Shown here in pieces: positions 26,837-38,559 of a stretch of 60,000 nucleotides of DNA. The notes beneath the pieces are model-generated. The model ran no database searches and was not told the DNA's origin. It saw nothing but the letters and a program-made list of their open reading frames with translations. The translations under genes were made by a program, and so were the position numbers. This stretch comes from Lineus longissimus (taxonomy: Eukaryota; Nemertea; Pilidiophora; Heteronemertea; Lineidae). The stretch spans positions 21,346,437 through 21,406,436 of the forward strand of contig NC_088313.1 in assembly GCF_910592395.1 (NCBI RefSeq). Reading direction: 5' to 3'. Within the stretch, counting starts at the first letter, position 1. Each line of letters opens with the position of its first letter.

Positions 26837-28794
26837 CCGTTGATAATAATTAGTTAATAATCCCTTTATTGCAAAAAAACACGTCAAAGATTGCAAACTG
26901 AATCATCAAAATGAAAGTGTCCCATTTCACTTCCTCAAATCCAAACTTATGAGATTGAAATTTCCTGAAACTCGACCTTAATGATGATGAGCTATTCATG
27001 AAAAAATGGCTTTGGTGACCTTTAATAGTATATTACCTTGAAACATGGAAATGAAACTTTACCCAAGAATCAAAGTTTTTTACAAACCGGAGGTTGCTAC
27101 GGAAGTTTCTGACAATGCTCCGTAATCCATCTTTTCAGCCGGGAAAGAATAAATTACAGGCAGAGATTTGTGCAGTGCGGTGGAAGGGAGTCTGGTGGGT
27201 TGGGTTAGCCATGATGCCTCATAATTACGACTATCAAGCTTCCCCGGCCAATTGTTGACACACAACCAGATGTTGGATAAAGTGAAACAATGCCTTGGTT
27301 TTCAATAATCTCAACCAAACACATTTTTCATAAAAATTGAAAAGTTTTCAAAAATCTGACATGGTGTCTTCACTTGACAGATTGGAGAGCCCAGGGGAGG
27401 TGAAGGTTTCAAGTCACCTTGGATTTTCTGAAAACATAAATCACAGTCAACATTTCTGTTCGACAGAACCAAAATCTCTTGGGATCCTGGCTTTGATTTG
27501 AAAGGCTCCAAAGCAGAGTCAGGGATAGTTGATTCCATCCTGGAGAGTGTTGGCTTGGTAACTATACTGTTTCACTTCAGTGTTGGGACTTCAGAAAACA
27601 CTGCCCAAGAAACTGCCATGCAGGGTTGAATCAAAAATTGATTAAAAACTGCCAGCGGTTGGATGAATGAAACGGGGAATATGCAGGGGAGGAAAAGCGT
27701 GAATTTCCATTATAATGGCAGAGGTTATACAGCGTGAACTGCATTAGAAGAAACAGCGATTCACGCTGAATTGAGATCGCGTAGCTGTCAATCAGATCAT
27801 TGAACAAAGACTCGTATTTTCCTTGAGTTTGCTGTGCTAAGAATAGGCTTTGAAACGGACAAAGACGCGCTATGAATTGACCGAGAAATGGCTACCAGAC
27901 ATTTCACAAACACCAGTGCGCTTTGATGAGAAAATAGAAGGAATAACTGCGCACTCTCGTCATTGTCTTGGGCTTCATTTGTCGACAGTGCTTCGGTATT
28001 GTTGGCGAATTCTTAGGGCTGAAATATAACCTAAACTATCACCATTATTGTGTCAAGGTCACGACATTGGTCACAGCGCTAACTGGAAGTGGCGAACTCA
28101 AACACGGAAGGCAAGCGCGCATTATGAGTCAGAATAAATCGTATCGCTTTGACTGGGACAGACGTCGTGTCTGTTGGGTTCTTTTTGAGTTGGCTACTGA
28201 AAATTGAGACGGATATTGTCAGACTCTACCAAACCCCCATCACAGAGAAACAGAAATACCTTCATTCATCAGCTAATAATCAACGCGATTGGCATTGATT
28301 TGGGCTTATGTTAGTTTTATGACCATCTTGGGTAACATTCACCGCCATTTTGTGCCGTCTGGATCAGGTGCGGCCCATCTCAAGAGACATGTTGGAGTGA
28401 CATCGGTCCATCGTTTCATCAGGATTGTTGGGAAATGTGAGGTTGTTCTTGAGCTGTATTTCTTATGTTGACTGGATTGGAGTCCCAGGCTCCGCGTTGA
28501 GACCTGTTTTGATTTCCATCAAACAAATGAATTATCCACCAGGGGGATGAAGAGCTCAATGTCTCATCAACAAATTGGGAGTGTGAGGGTTAGAATGTAA
28601 AGTTGTTCTTTCTTGGCTCCGTCCAGGCTCGACATATTTGTGTCACTCATTCATTCAGTCTGCAGTGTGCAATGTCCAGTTGATGGGCTGCCTGGGTAAG
28701 CATGCTGTCTACCGCAAGTTGACTGACCACTAATGACTGATCACCAAAAGGTCAGAGAAACGTTACAGAGAGGTTACATAAGAGTCATGCAACT

Positions 28795-29060
28795 GCTGCA
28801 TTTGTCCCTCTAATTGAAACGCAGGGGTTGCTTAATGAGCATAATCATGATCATAATTAGCAGGCTAGTTTTCAAGGGAGCTCAATTGGTGATGGAAAAT
28901 TTGAAAGTGTGTGATATTTTCCAATGATTAGCTGGTGATTAGCCCCCGATTCATGAGAAAATTAGCAGATGGGTGCTAATCATGCAGTTTGGTTTCATAA
29001 AGTTTTGGGTAATTTAGGACATCTCATTATGGTTGTTAATTAACCGATGGGGCCACCGGG
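28795..29060. promoter_or_regulatory. Candidate enhancer: cluster of TAAT/ATTAGC homeodomain-type motifs
   Basis: TGATTAGC occurs at 28925-28932 and 28936-28943, and in reverse (GCTAATCA) at 28975-28982. Further ATTAGC words are at 28856-28861 and 28961-28966, and other TAAT cores at CTAATTG (about 28810), GCATAATCATGATCATAATT and GTTAATTAACC. The density of one motif family within 250 bp suggests a cis-regulatory module in the large intron. AT-rich DNA raises the chance background. Confidence 0.3.
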
Positions 29061-29194
29061 GCCATTAAGTTGAAAAATGACAGAAAATTGTGATAATTGA
29101 TTTTCCTAAATAACTTTGGGCCGTGGGCCGTATTATAAAGACAAACATCATTAAACTGGAGTGGCAAACAGGAAAACCGCCAAGAAAGCTTTTC

Positions 29195-29398
29195 CAAATC
29201 AAATTTTTTCATCCTTCAGATTTGAATTTTTCACAAGTTCAAAATTCTGAGAAAAATTTTCAAAGAAAAAAAATTTTTGGGACTGATGATGTTTCTTCAT
29301 TTTGAGCAGAAAAAAAACAAGTGAAAAAAATATTTGGACTTGAAATTTTTTTTCATCTGTAGCATGACAACTTTGCCGCAATCAATTTCTTAACAGAA
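29195..29398 (-). repeat. AT-rich dispersed repeat, copy B (inverted relative to copy A)
   Basis: Read on the minus strand, this segment carries the same ordered words as copy A: TTAAGAAATTGATTGCGG, CATGCTACAGATG, CAAGTCCAAATATT, CTGCTCAAAATGAAG, CATCATCAGTCCC, GAACTTGTG and CTGAAGGATG. The match runs over roughly 190-200 bp. It lies in the intron upstream of the Ig1 exon. Confidence 0.85.
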
Positions 29399-32300
29399 AT
29401 CATGATAGCATTCCTCTTTTCACGGCAATTATGAGCTGAAGGGGATTCCCTGTGATCCTTTCCGGACTTGAATGGCGTTATCAAAGTGACTTGAGGATCG
29501 GAGAAGCTATGTTGGTGAGTGGTGAACATCAATGGCTTTTTTCCAACAAAGTTGGCCAAGGTGAGCAGGATTCCTTCAATCGATGAACACGAATCAACAG
29601 GTTATTTGGCAAAGTTAGGACAAACTGATTATCATCACAACTAAAGTCTACTTGGTGTTACATTGAATGATAGCAAGTACAGAAAGGTCAAATACATCCA
29701 GGTCTGACTAGGATGACATTGTCTCTCTCATCCATATCATCGCACCAGAAATATAGGTACGACTGCACACTCGGGTCTATCTTTTGGCAAGGTTAGGATG
29801 AAACGACAGGCAACCTTTGAGGAGATCGGTATTGGCATGAGGACCAAGTCAACCTTCTTGATCCTGCAGATCCAATCAAGTTGCGGGATCTCCCGCGTAT
29901 GGAGACCATCATGTATATAATCGATACTTAGACGGGAAAATTGGATTGTGATTGATGTGTCACCATTTGTATACGCCGACAGAAGTCATTTTCATAAACA
30001 CCACAGCAGCGTGAATCCAGTTATTCAAAAACGAGTCTGTTTCATTGAACACTGCTTGAGCTATCTGTGGAAGAGGCAGTCATAGCAAAGATGATTCATC
30101 TGAGCCAACTTGAGGTGGACAAAGAATCTACCCATACGTTCATGTTAACTTTGATGATATCTGCGCATATCCACGAATTGGCCGATGGCAGATCTTGGTC
30201 AACCGTTCCTGAAATGAACGCCCAGAGAGGTCATCGAGGCTCGAGAAGGGTATTCATTGTTGCACCCTGAAGGTGGATGTGAATGAGTGAATAGCCTTGC
30301 GCTTTATTGAGAATCCAAGCCATGTCGGCATAATTGGGATCGGGCACCTCACCAGCCTTGGGGACACATCTCGAGAGCCGAGATTACACATCCCATCTCC
30401 GCGCTGACCTGCCAGCTATAAATAACTGAATACAAGTCAGTGGGTGTTATCGGTGCTGCATATCCAGTTTGGCTAAATCTCAGCAAACCCCCCAAGCAAA
30501 CAAGACTAACAATGGGACAAGCATCGCGCTTCAAAGACTCAGTTTCTGACACACGTTTATTTTTGCATTTTCACCTCTCTTATCTGCTGTGTGATTAGGA
30601 TGCTGAGAGAAGTTGCATTGAGTCGTGGAGGTTTGACCGTGATGCCTGGAGGTCTCCTCAAAATCACCCGAGAACCAACGTAGTGGAAACATCGGCGAAT
30701 AGCGATAGAAATGTGATTAAATCATCAACGAGAGGCCGCCATGGGAATGGCTCTAGGTCGTGGGAGCTGAAGAGGAAAGTCATGCCAACCAAGAGGACCT
30801 GTCCTCAACATACGCCATAGCCAGTGGCCTAGTCACATCACCTTTTTAGCCATCACCCTTGGAAACATCCACCAGCCCCAGTCCCACCATCTTCACTCTC
30901 CATCTTCCTCCAACACTCTGACTCATCAACCGAGTAGCAACACGCCATCCCCTCATCAGCCATCGGAGACTCCATGCCTGCTTGCCGTCAAGTACTCAGA
31001 GTGAGGCTGGTGAACGTCCCGCGTTATCTAACTGATAAAAACTTCTCAACATTGCTGTTATGTTGTAGACCAAAAAGCCAACTAATGTCATCACGATTAC
31101 GTTTCAAGATATCGACAAGAAGAATGTACTGTTTGAAAGTTACCTGGTGTTGGTAGGTGAGTGGTTTGTAGGTGTACAAGCTGTGCCATGTACTGTCAGT
31201 GAACAGTAACTGTATTCATCCAGGAGATTTCATCAGAGATGTGACGGTTCTGATATCTGTGTGTTTGAAAGTGATGCATGGAAACAAAAGTTGCATTTGG
31301 CCAATGCTGTCAGGCTTTTTGGGGTTCATATTGAACATATCGCGAAATCGGAGGCAAAAGATTGATGATTGTCTTCTTGCGGCTTTGAGCAAGGCACTGC
31401 AGTAAGACCTAATAAGAGAGACAACGTTCCCATCTCCAAAACCAATGTCCAACATTGCTGAGCCAGAAAGATGATGATAAGGTTGGCACGAGATCAAATG
31501 TCAAGTCATTTTCTGTCGCTCACGATTCGAGATGAAATCATGGCATAAATGCAAGTCGTGCGTGGTTGATGTTGCTGCATGAATAATAGCCAATCAGGCT
31601 GTTGCATTTACAAATGTGATTTGCATCGAGATTCAGAGACATGGTGAAATATTAACCCATTCAGCTCCAGCGCAATATCTTAAGATGGTGTAACAATTTC
31701 TCCCTATTATCTGTTTTGTGTGATTCCTTTCAATAGTCCCATTAATGTGAGATACCTTTAACTGGGCTATGACTGCACCTGCAAATAAACACAACTGCTT
31801 CAGTTTCCCTATCAAGACAGGCAAACAAGATGGCCAAGTGTCTGCTGCAAGGAGAGGACAAGAGAGAGAAGCAGTCTAGATACAGCATCATCCTGAAGAA
31901 GAAGACACGACCATCAAGCAGACAGCATATCATTCACAAAGCGATATGATGATGAGATAAAAAGAGGGCATAAAGTGTCTTACCCAAGAGCAGTAACATC
32001 AAAAGGCAATCAAGCAACATGCTGTCACACAAAACTTGCAGCTGACTTGAAAAGACCACCTGGACTATTATGGAAGGATCACTTCAGCAACAAGGAACTC
32101 GTCCACGGAAAGAACAACGTAAGAATGGCCGCCTGGGGTTGTAATGTTTTGGTGTTACGCACAAAAACTTGTCCATAAACATTCCAGACCGCCCATTGGC
32201 TGTAGCACTCTCCACGCACCATTGTCGTCAGTGAAACTCGCATTAAATCTTCCAAGCAGAAATGGCAGCGTTGTTTTTGTCAAAAATGCAGTAAATTTTC

Positions 32301-33650
32301 GCTCTTGGTTTCCAAGTCACATTTGAATCTTATACCATCATAGAGGCTGTGTGTACTCTGAGTGAGTTGCTCATCGACCAAGTTAGGGTGACACCATCTG
32401 TGCATGGATGCATGCCAAACATGCACTGCTGTGAAAGCTTAAATAAACTGTTGGTTTTTGTATGATTTATGTAATGTGTGAGATTTTCTATGAGGCGTTT
32501 AAATTTATGTGGCTGTTCTCATAATGTTTCAGATAGATTTATGTTTACTTCCGTCTGAACCATGAAGACATAAAACCAACATACTTCATATACAAAACAC
32601 CACTGGCTTGTTTCAGTCTAGTGTCCCTGGTTTTTGCACAATTTATCAAAGATTTATGTACGAAGTCTTCCAGTTTGTATGAATGAGATTTATGGCCAAT
32701 TCTGGGCACACTTCTGATCATAACAATAAATTTTATTAGGCATTCATGGCTATTTATGGGGCATGTTGCCGACAACTTAATAATGTACAAATTGATGTTT
32801 TATGGACTGGTACTACAACACAAGATTTATCTTCCATTTACAAGTAGATCAGGTGTGATAATTTATTGCCTTGGAACATACTATGAATTATGGGTAATCT
32901 CACCTAACAGTTTGTTTTTGCTCAATAACTCCTGTGGCTGATGGCCGCAGGCCTTAGTGAAGCACTCAAACAGTTTTCTTTTTCCACACATCTCGCCTCT
33001 TTTTGTCAAAAACAGCCATCTTTACTTGGCGCAAAGTATCCACCAGTTGCCGGGGGTAGCAGATGGAGCAAGTCGATGGTATTGTATCCAGGAAAAAACG
33101 TAAAATAAATCGTCCTTTTTGAGATGTTTGAGTGACAGATTTCTGGTAGCAGTGCAAAAAATCTAACCTTATTATGGCATAAAAAACTTTGACTGGGTGT
33201 GTAGTCGCACTTCAACCTCGTTCCAAGGGGCCATCATTGTGTATGCACACATGCATTTTGAAGATTTTGAGGAGTTTCTAAGACGAGGTCGGCCGACTGC
33301 CTTACCAAACGATGACTGGTATACCTTTTTACAGTTTGAATTAATGACCGAACTGTAACCTTATATTTGGGTCATTTTGACTGGTCTGATGGCTAAACTA
33401 ATGAGTGATGCCAAGAATACCTTGTCTATATCTTAGAGTAGAAATTGTACATTTTGTATTTCTCTTTAAACCCCAACTGGTCTGATCGGAAACAATATGA
33501 CAACTTCCATTAAAATGAAACGGCCAGGGGCCATTGTGCTCACTGCCTAGATATTTGGTGGATATTTGATATTCTACATCTAGTAGGTCAAACCAAAGTG
33601 ATAATAAAATTGATGATAAAACTTTGAGATGAACGGTAAAGTGTACTTAC

Positions 33651-33759
33651 AATATGCCCAGCATAAGTCAGGACTGTAGTAGCACACCATTAGGAGAAGA
33701 CTGAGCCATAGGCCCTGTAGCTGCCGGCCTAGACTGTCACACTTCATTCTGACGTAACA
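33651..33759 (-). CDS. FGFRL1: Exon with 12 nt of 5' UTR, start codon and signal peptide of the FGFRL1-like gene
   Basis: The reverse strand shows a good acceptor (CTTTTTCTCTACTTTCAG) followed by 12 untranslated bases, an ATG at 33747 with A at -3, 32 codons and a donor ATT/GTAAGTAC. The peptide begins MKCDSLGRQLQ and continues with a hydrophobic core LWLSLLLMVCYY, then SPDLCWAY. This is a typical secretory signal peptide with a plausible cleavage site after CWA. The exon ends in phase 1, and joining its last T to the CA that opens the Ig exon gives serine followed by PPRIS, so the two exons fit in frame. In vertebrate FGFRL1 a separate signal-peptide exon also precedes the Ig1 exon (recalled knowledge). 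The Ig exon lies 22.6 kb away and no better in-phase signal exon was noticed between them. The join is inferred and not seen in a transcript. Confidence 0.75.
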
Positions 33760-34989
33760 CTGAAAGTAGAGAAAAAGGGCCGATTAGTTCAATTTGATCA
33801 CATCTTGATCCAATATCAGAAATGTATGTTTACCCAAAGTAAATTTTATGTTATTATTCTATGAAATTTACCCTTCTCATAGATGTTGAAATTAAATTTT
33901 GAAATTTTGATTTTTGATAATTTCTTTCAAAAAGAAAATCTGAAATATTTTTTCAAAATTTTGGAGTTGAATTTTTTTCTTTCCAATTTCAATTCTGACT
34001 TTCCAGTAATCTGATGATAAGAATGACCTTCATATTTCATATACAATTAGGTAAGTCCGTTGATTTCGAAAATCACATAACAGGTTTCAATGAACAGATG
34101 AAGACCAACCTAATGAAATAGTAATTGTGAAGAAAATATGAATAAATCCAAAATTCCACAGTCACTGAAAAATCCAAATCCAATTCTGAAACTAGAAACC
34201 TAATCGTCAATGTATCCACGACCAGCCTAAAATGACCACTGAGGCTAATTTCCCCAACACTCCGCTTTATCCAGAACAAAATGACTTTAGTGACCAATTG
34301 AGAAGGCCTTTTGGCCTGTCCTTTGAGCAGCAGATGTGAGGCTAAGTAGGCCTGAAGCCCAGGTCCCCCTCGGGCAAAAGCCACCTTTGTCTCCTTCAAG
34401 GAAACTTCTCACAAACGACCATGATTACTTTGTGGTTAAAAGGCCTACTAAAAACACCTGGGACAAAGGAGCACTTAAGGTAAGCCATATAGGAAAGTGT
34501 CCCATTCACCCCACCCCCTAATGAACCCTTAACATTGGAAACAAAGGAGGATATTGTGGATATAGCACCTGGTAATTGTTGAGGACCTATATCCCACACC
34601 CTGGAGGCTAAGGGTGTGAACCTACTCACCAACACTGCCATCAAAACACCCCCAGGGCCGCTCTTAGGACATTGCCTACTTCTGTGGCCAAAAACAACAT
34701 CTGGCTTCAAAGGAATGTTTTAGTTTGGTCATCAAACTGTCAGCAACATTTTTGAAAATATATATTGTAATACAAATAGTTGTCTTGTTTATGTTTTAAT
34801 TAGATCATCACAATTCATCAAGGGTCTTTAAACTCCTCTAGTTTCATAGGCCTAAGTGATTCATGGAAAACGTCATTGTTGCGGAGTCCCTTCCTTCTGC
34901 TATGGGCTCCTAGGGAACTAGCTCTTGTGAGGGCAGGATCAAGTGAAAGGACAAGAAGTCAGGTGTATCTCTTTCAGAACTTTGTTGTA

Positions 34990-35040
34990 CGTCTGTTACA
35001 GGTTGTTACAGGTTCAGGTTGTTACAGGTTCACGTTGGAG
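34990..35040. repeat. Short GTTACAGGTT tandem repeats
   Basis: GTTACAGGTT recurs three times within about 40 bp with small insertions (TGTTACAGGTTGTTACAGG, then TTGTTACAGGTTCACG). This is a simple local expansion. Confidence 0.7.
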
Positions 35041-37320
35041 GTCGTCTCTGAGGATTCGGCCGGAGGGCCACGCTAATAAAGGCAGACTAATTGGATAACA
35101 TGTGATCAGCCACCTCGATTCCTATTGGTTGGACATCAGGGTGTTGGCCCGCTGGACCACTGGGAGGTGGCGACCTCACTTCCAAAAAGCCATCCCTTAA
35201 GTAACGTGTACCTCATAACAATTTTAATTTAAACTTTTTATCTTCATAACCCGTATGGTCCATCTTAATAACCCGTAGGGTTCATTAGTTTTTCCAATTA
35301 ACAATTATACATTTCAATTTGTTATTATGAATTCGGGGATACAAGTTGCTAATGTTATTGTCGAGATGTACACGAACCAATGAACTAATAACAGAATTGT
35401 CATGTCGGTTAAAGTAAAATACACTACAAAATTGGTTTTACTAACTGGAAACTCCTGTGAACTCTTAAAATATCAGCTGAACTGTTTGAATTCTATAAAG
35501 GTTTTAAGAGATGTCAAAATACAACTTCCTAATATTTCTCATATCACTACATATTACTTCATTACATAATTTCATTCTCAAACATTCCATTGAAAGCCTG
35601 TCCTCTCCATGGGAATCATCATATCACTCATCACAGGCCTATTTCTTCAGAATATTTTTCTATCTCAATAATGCTCATGGAATTGTATTCTTGATCAATT
35701 TGGTTCAATCATTGTTTTCAATTTTTGATTCATCACCAGATGTTAAAATGTGCATGAATTGGGAGACCACAGATAGAAGTGTTTTCTAGAGCAACAACAT
35801 TGGGAGAGCACACAAGACCTCTCAAGCACCCACAGGCTCATCCAGCCCCAACAATGTTTTCTGAAAAGAGCTTATGTAAATATTTCATAGTGGAAAAAGT
35901 GTCTCAGTGTTTATTATTGAGAGTGTGACATAGTTAACAGAACACTCAGTCAATAACAGGCTTGTCCTTCAACAGTTTGGATGGTATGAGGTGAATTTTA
36001 TGTATGCCTATCTCCTTCAATACTGCTTGTCAATGCTACTTAAATCAACCAATCATCATGCTCACACTGCCTAACTCTGTATTTGGAGAAAGTTAAATAT
36101 CTGCCTATCTCAACTCCCAACCACGTGATACGCCTTCTGTAAAAATGCCTATCTCATTGGCAATATATTGGTGTACAACATACATTGAATGTAAATCTGC
36201 CTAACTCAGGTCGCAATCACGATGATGACGAGAATGCGCACATTATACTTCAAGTCTGCATTTATCCTTTTTGATTGTTCATTTGGTCCCGCTGTGAAAA
36301 CGACACACTGTTCACTCCAATATAAGGTGTTGTATTTCAAACTGTAAAAATCACCACAATACCTCATGCTGCGCATTAAACGGGAATCAGATTGTGCCTC
36401 GGCGAGGACGATTCACAACGCAGGCGTAGCAAAAAAGAACAAATCGTCGCCAGATTCTGAATTGCTCAGTAGCAACCATTTCCAAGTTCCTCTATTGGAA
36501 AAAAACATCACCGACACAATCGTAACAACTATAGCCCAGTAGGGGGCAACGACACTCACAGGGAAAGCTTGTCCTAAACTTCGGTCATTGTGGCCATTTC
36601 TAAAGAGACTCAAACGCAAGCAGTCTGTGGACATTCTCTAATCCCTGTACAGCTGCATACCCATGCTCTGCTGTGGAGGGGACCTTGAATACAGGACAGA
36701 GGACAGTTGTGACATCCGAAGACATGTTTGCCCTTCTCAACGCTACAAGCTCCAATTATGAAGAACTGCCCATGATTTGTGCCGATGTGATGTTACCTTA
36801 ATGTCAGTTTTGGGTCCTTGACATCACAGTCTCCTTCTCACTGTAATCATAGAACCCGGGCTTTTGGAAAACGTGGCCTCGTCCAATGGCCATAAGAAAA
36901 GTTTGGCCATTTCAGCCAAAGGGATTTCTATGCGGCCAACATACCTGGAACTCCAAATAACAGTTGAGCTAAACACACAAGAGTGCGGTGTGTAAATTTA
37001 CATGTGTAGCCGAGGGAAGTAGGCAAACTTGTCTGAAAGTATATGCATTGTAGCAGGCGGCCTGCCTTTCCCAACTTGGCTAATATAACTCATAATGCAT
37101 GGACAAACAGACAACAAACATGGGTAAGCAAATCATGTATTTCACAGTTGAGGTAGAAAAACGCAAATATACTGTTAACCCTTTAAGGCACATGGCTGTT
37201 TGACAGTCAACACCCAAAACATGCAATTTACTTGACACACCACAAGTACCCTTTTGGACTGTGAAAATGTACCCCCTAGACTTCCTTCAGCCTAATATTA
37301 ACCCAGCTGCAAGGACCATA

Positions 37321-37562
37321 CAAAGTCACAACCAGATCCATGCAGGGATTCAGCTCAAATAAGGACAAAGTCACAACCAGATCCATGCAGGGATTCAGCT
37401 CAAATAAGGACAAAGTCACAACCAGATCCATGCAGGGATTCAGCTCAAATAAGGACAAAGTCACAACCAGGATGCTAGGATTCAGCTCAAATAAGGACAA
37501 AGTCACAACCAGGATGCTAGGATTCAGCTCAAATAAGGACAAAGTCACAACCAAGATGCTGG
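37321..37562. repeat. 45-bp tandem repeat switching to a 42-bp variant
   Basis: CAAAGTCACAACCAG starts at 37321, 37366, 37411, 37456, 37498 and 37540: spacings are 45, 45, 45, 42 and 42. The long units contain ATCCATGCAGGGATTCAGC and the short ones GATGCTAGGATTCAGC. Both lengths are multiples of three, so frames stay open on both strands (for example SSNKDKVTTR repeats on the plus strand); I do not take this as evidence of a gene. Confidence 0.95.
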
Positions 37563-38559
37563 CATCCATGGAATATACCTTGCTTGTTGATACATGTACT
37601 TGACAGCTAGGCCTATATTGCCACTTCTCCTCACACATGTCTCAGTAATTGGCAAATTGAGCATTTAGAGAAAATTGCCACATGTTCAAAATCACACTGA
37701 ACAAACATGAATCACAGGACTACTTTTGCTGGTCAAACCTCAACATGGTCGTGTGAACCATATGCAGTACATGTAGTTTGTCATTCATAGGCCTAGCCTA
37801 CATCAACAGTCAACATGAAGAGCATGAATCTCAATCTGAATCTGATAGTTTGCCCAGGTGTCACCTGTAAAAGTATACCTAGGTACGCTTGGCCTTCAAC
37901 CCTATAGGTTCTCTCACAGCATTTGGTATCGAGACAGACCCCCAACCATGGGACACTCACCATAATACAAACTAATTCATAAAAATCGGTGGGATTATTG
38001 GTTATTAAAACCCATATTGCTCTCTCATCACAGGAAACAAAGGCAAACTATATGAGCATGCAGCAGACGATCGTAGCTAGCCGGCTTTGGGTCCGGACGC
38101 GGGAAAGATTACCATTAAACTTCACAACTATCTCTCCACGTTTTCAGATGGACTGGCATCCCAAAACACGGCCTAGATGGTCTGATCCGCTCAGTTATAT
38201 CATTATGAACAATACCTATCCACAATTAGATGACCAGAAGTTATGAAATAGTGACAAAACCATTAAAGAAATACCGTCTCCGTCCTTTGATCTCAGCGCT
38301 GGGTGGACATCAAACGCCATATTCCATCCGCTTTCCAAACCATGGCAACTCCTTGGCAAAATTTGAGAAACAGCACCGATTTTGGTCCTGAATAACGTCC
38401 TTCTATCCCTTTACACTACACCTCGTAGTCCTCGGGTTTGTATAGTAAACTACTACGGCATACCTCAATACACAGCGCACGTGGAAGAGAGATGAATTAT
38501 GACCCTTCCAAAAATACGCATTTATCATTAGCGTCAGGCAGGCCATTGCTCACTGTCAA

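Larger units (their letters stand above)
11089..33650 (-). other. 22.6-kb intron between signal-peptide and Ig1 exons
   Basis: This interval is bounded by the donor at 33650 and the acceptor at 11089, both good matches to metazoan splice consensus. No further Ig-like or otherwise recognisable exon was found in it. Open frames of 60-130 codons occur on both strands but look like chance. Contents are listed separately: an A/T-run tandem repeat at 12.17-12.33 kb, a 72-bp duplication at 19.0 kb, the 79-bp minisatellite at 19.77-20.33 kb, a pogo-like end at 26.79 kb, a TAAT/ATTAGC motif cluster at 28.8-29.05 kb and the inverted dispersed repeat at 29.2-29.4 kb. 13-19 kb, 20.6-26.7 kb and 29.4-33.6 kb hold nothing else I can name. 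Confidence 0.6.

Noticed and set aside
34876-35076. Solo LTR suggested by TGTTGCGG, an AATAAA signal and short internal repeats
   Set aside because: I could not find a matching terminal CA end with a target-site duplication, a second LTR or any retroelement coding remnant.
37276-37638. Repeat protein encoded by the 87- and 120-codon frames
   Set aside because: Units of 45 and 42 bp are multiples of three, so open frames on both strands are expected without coding.
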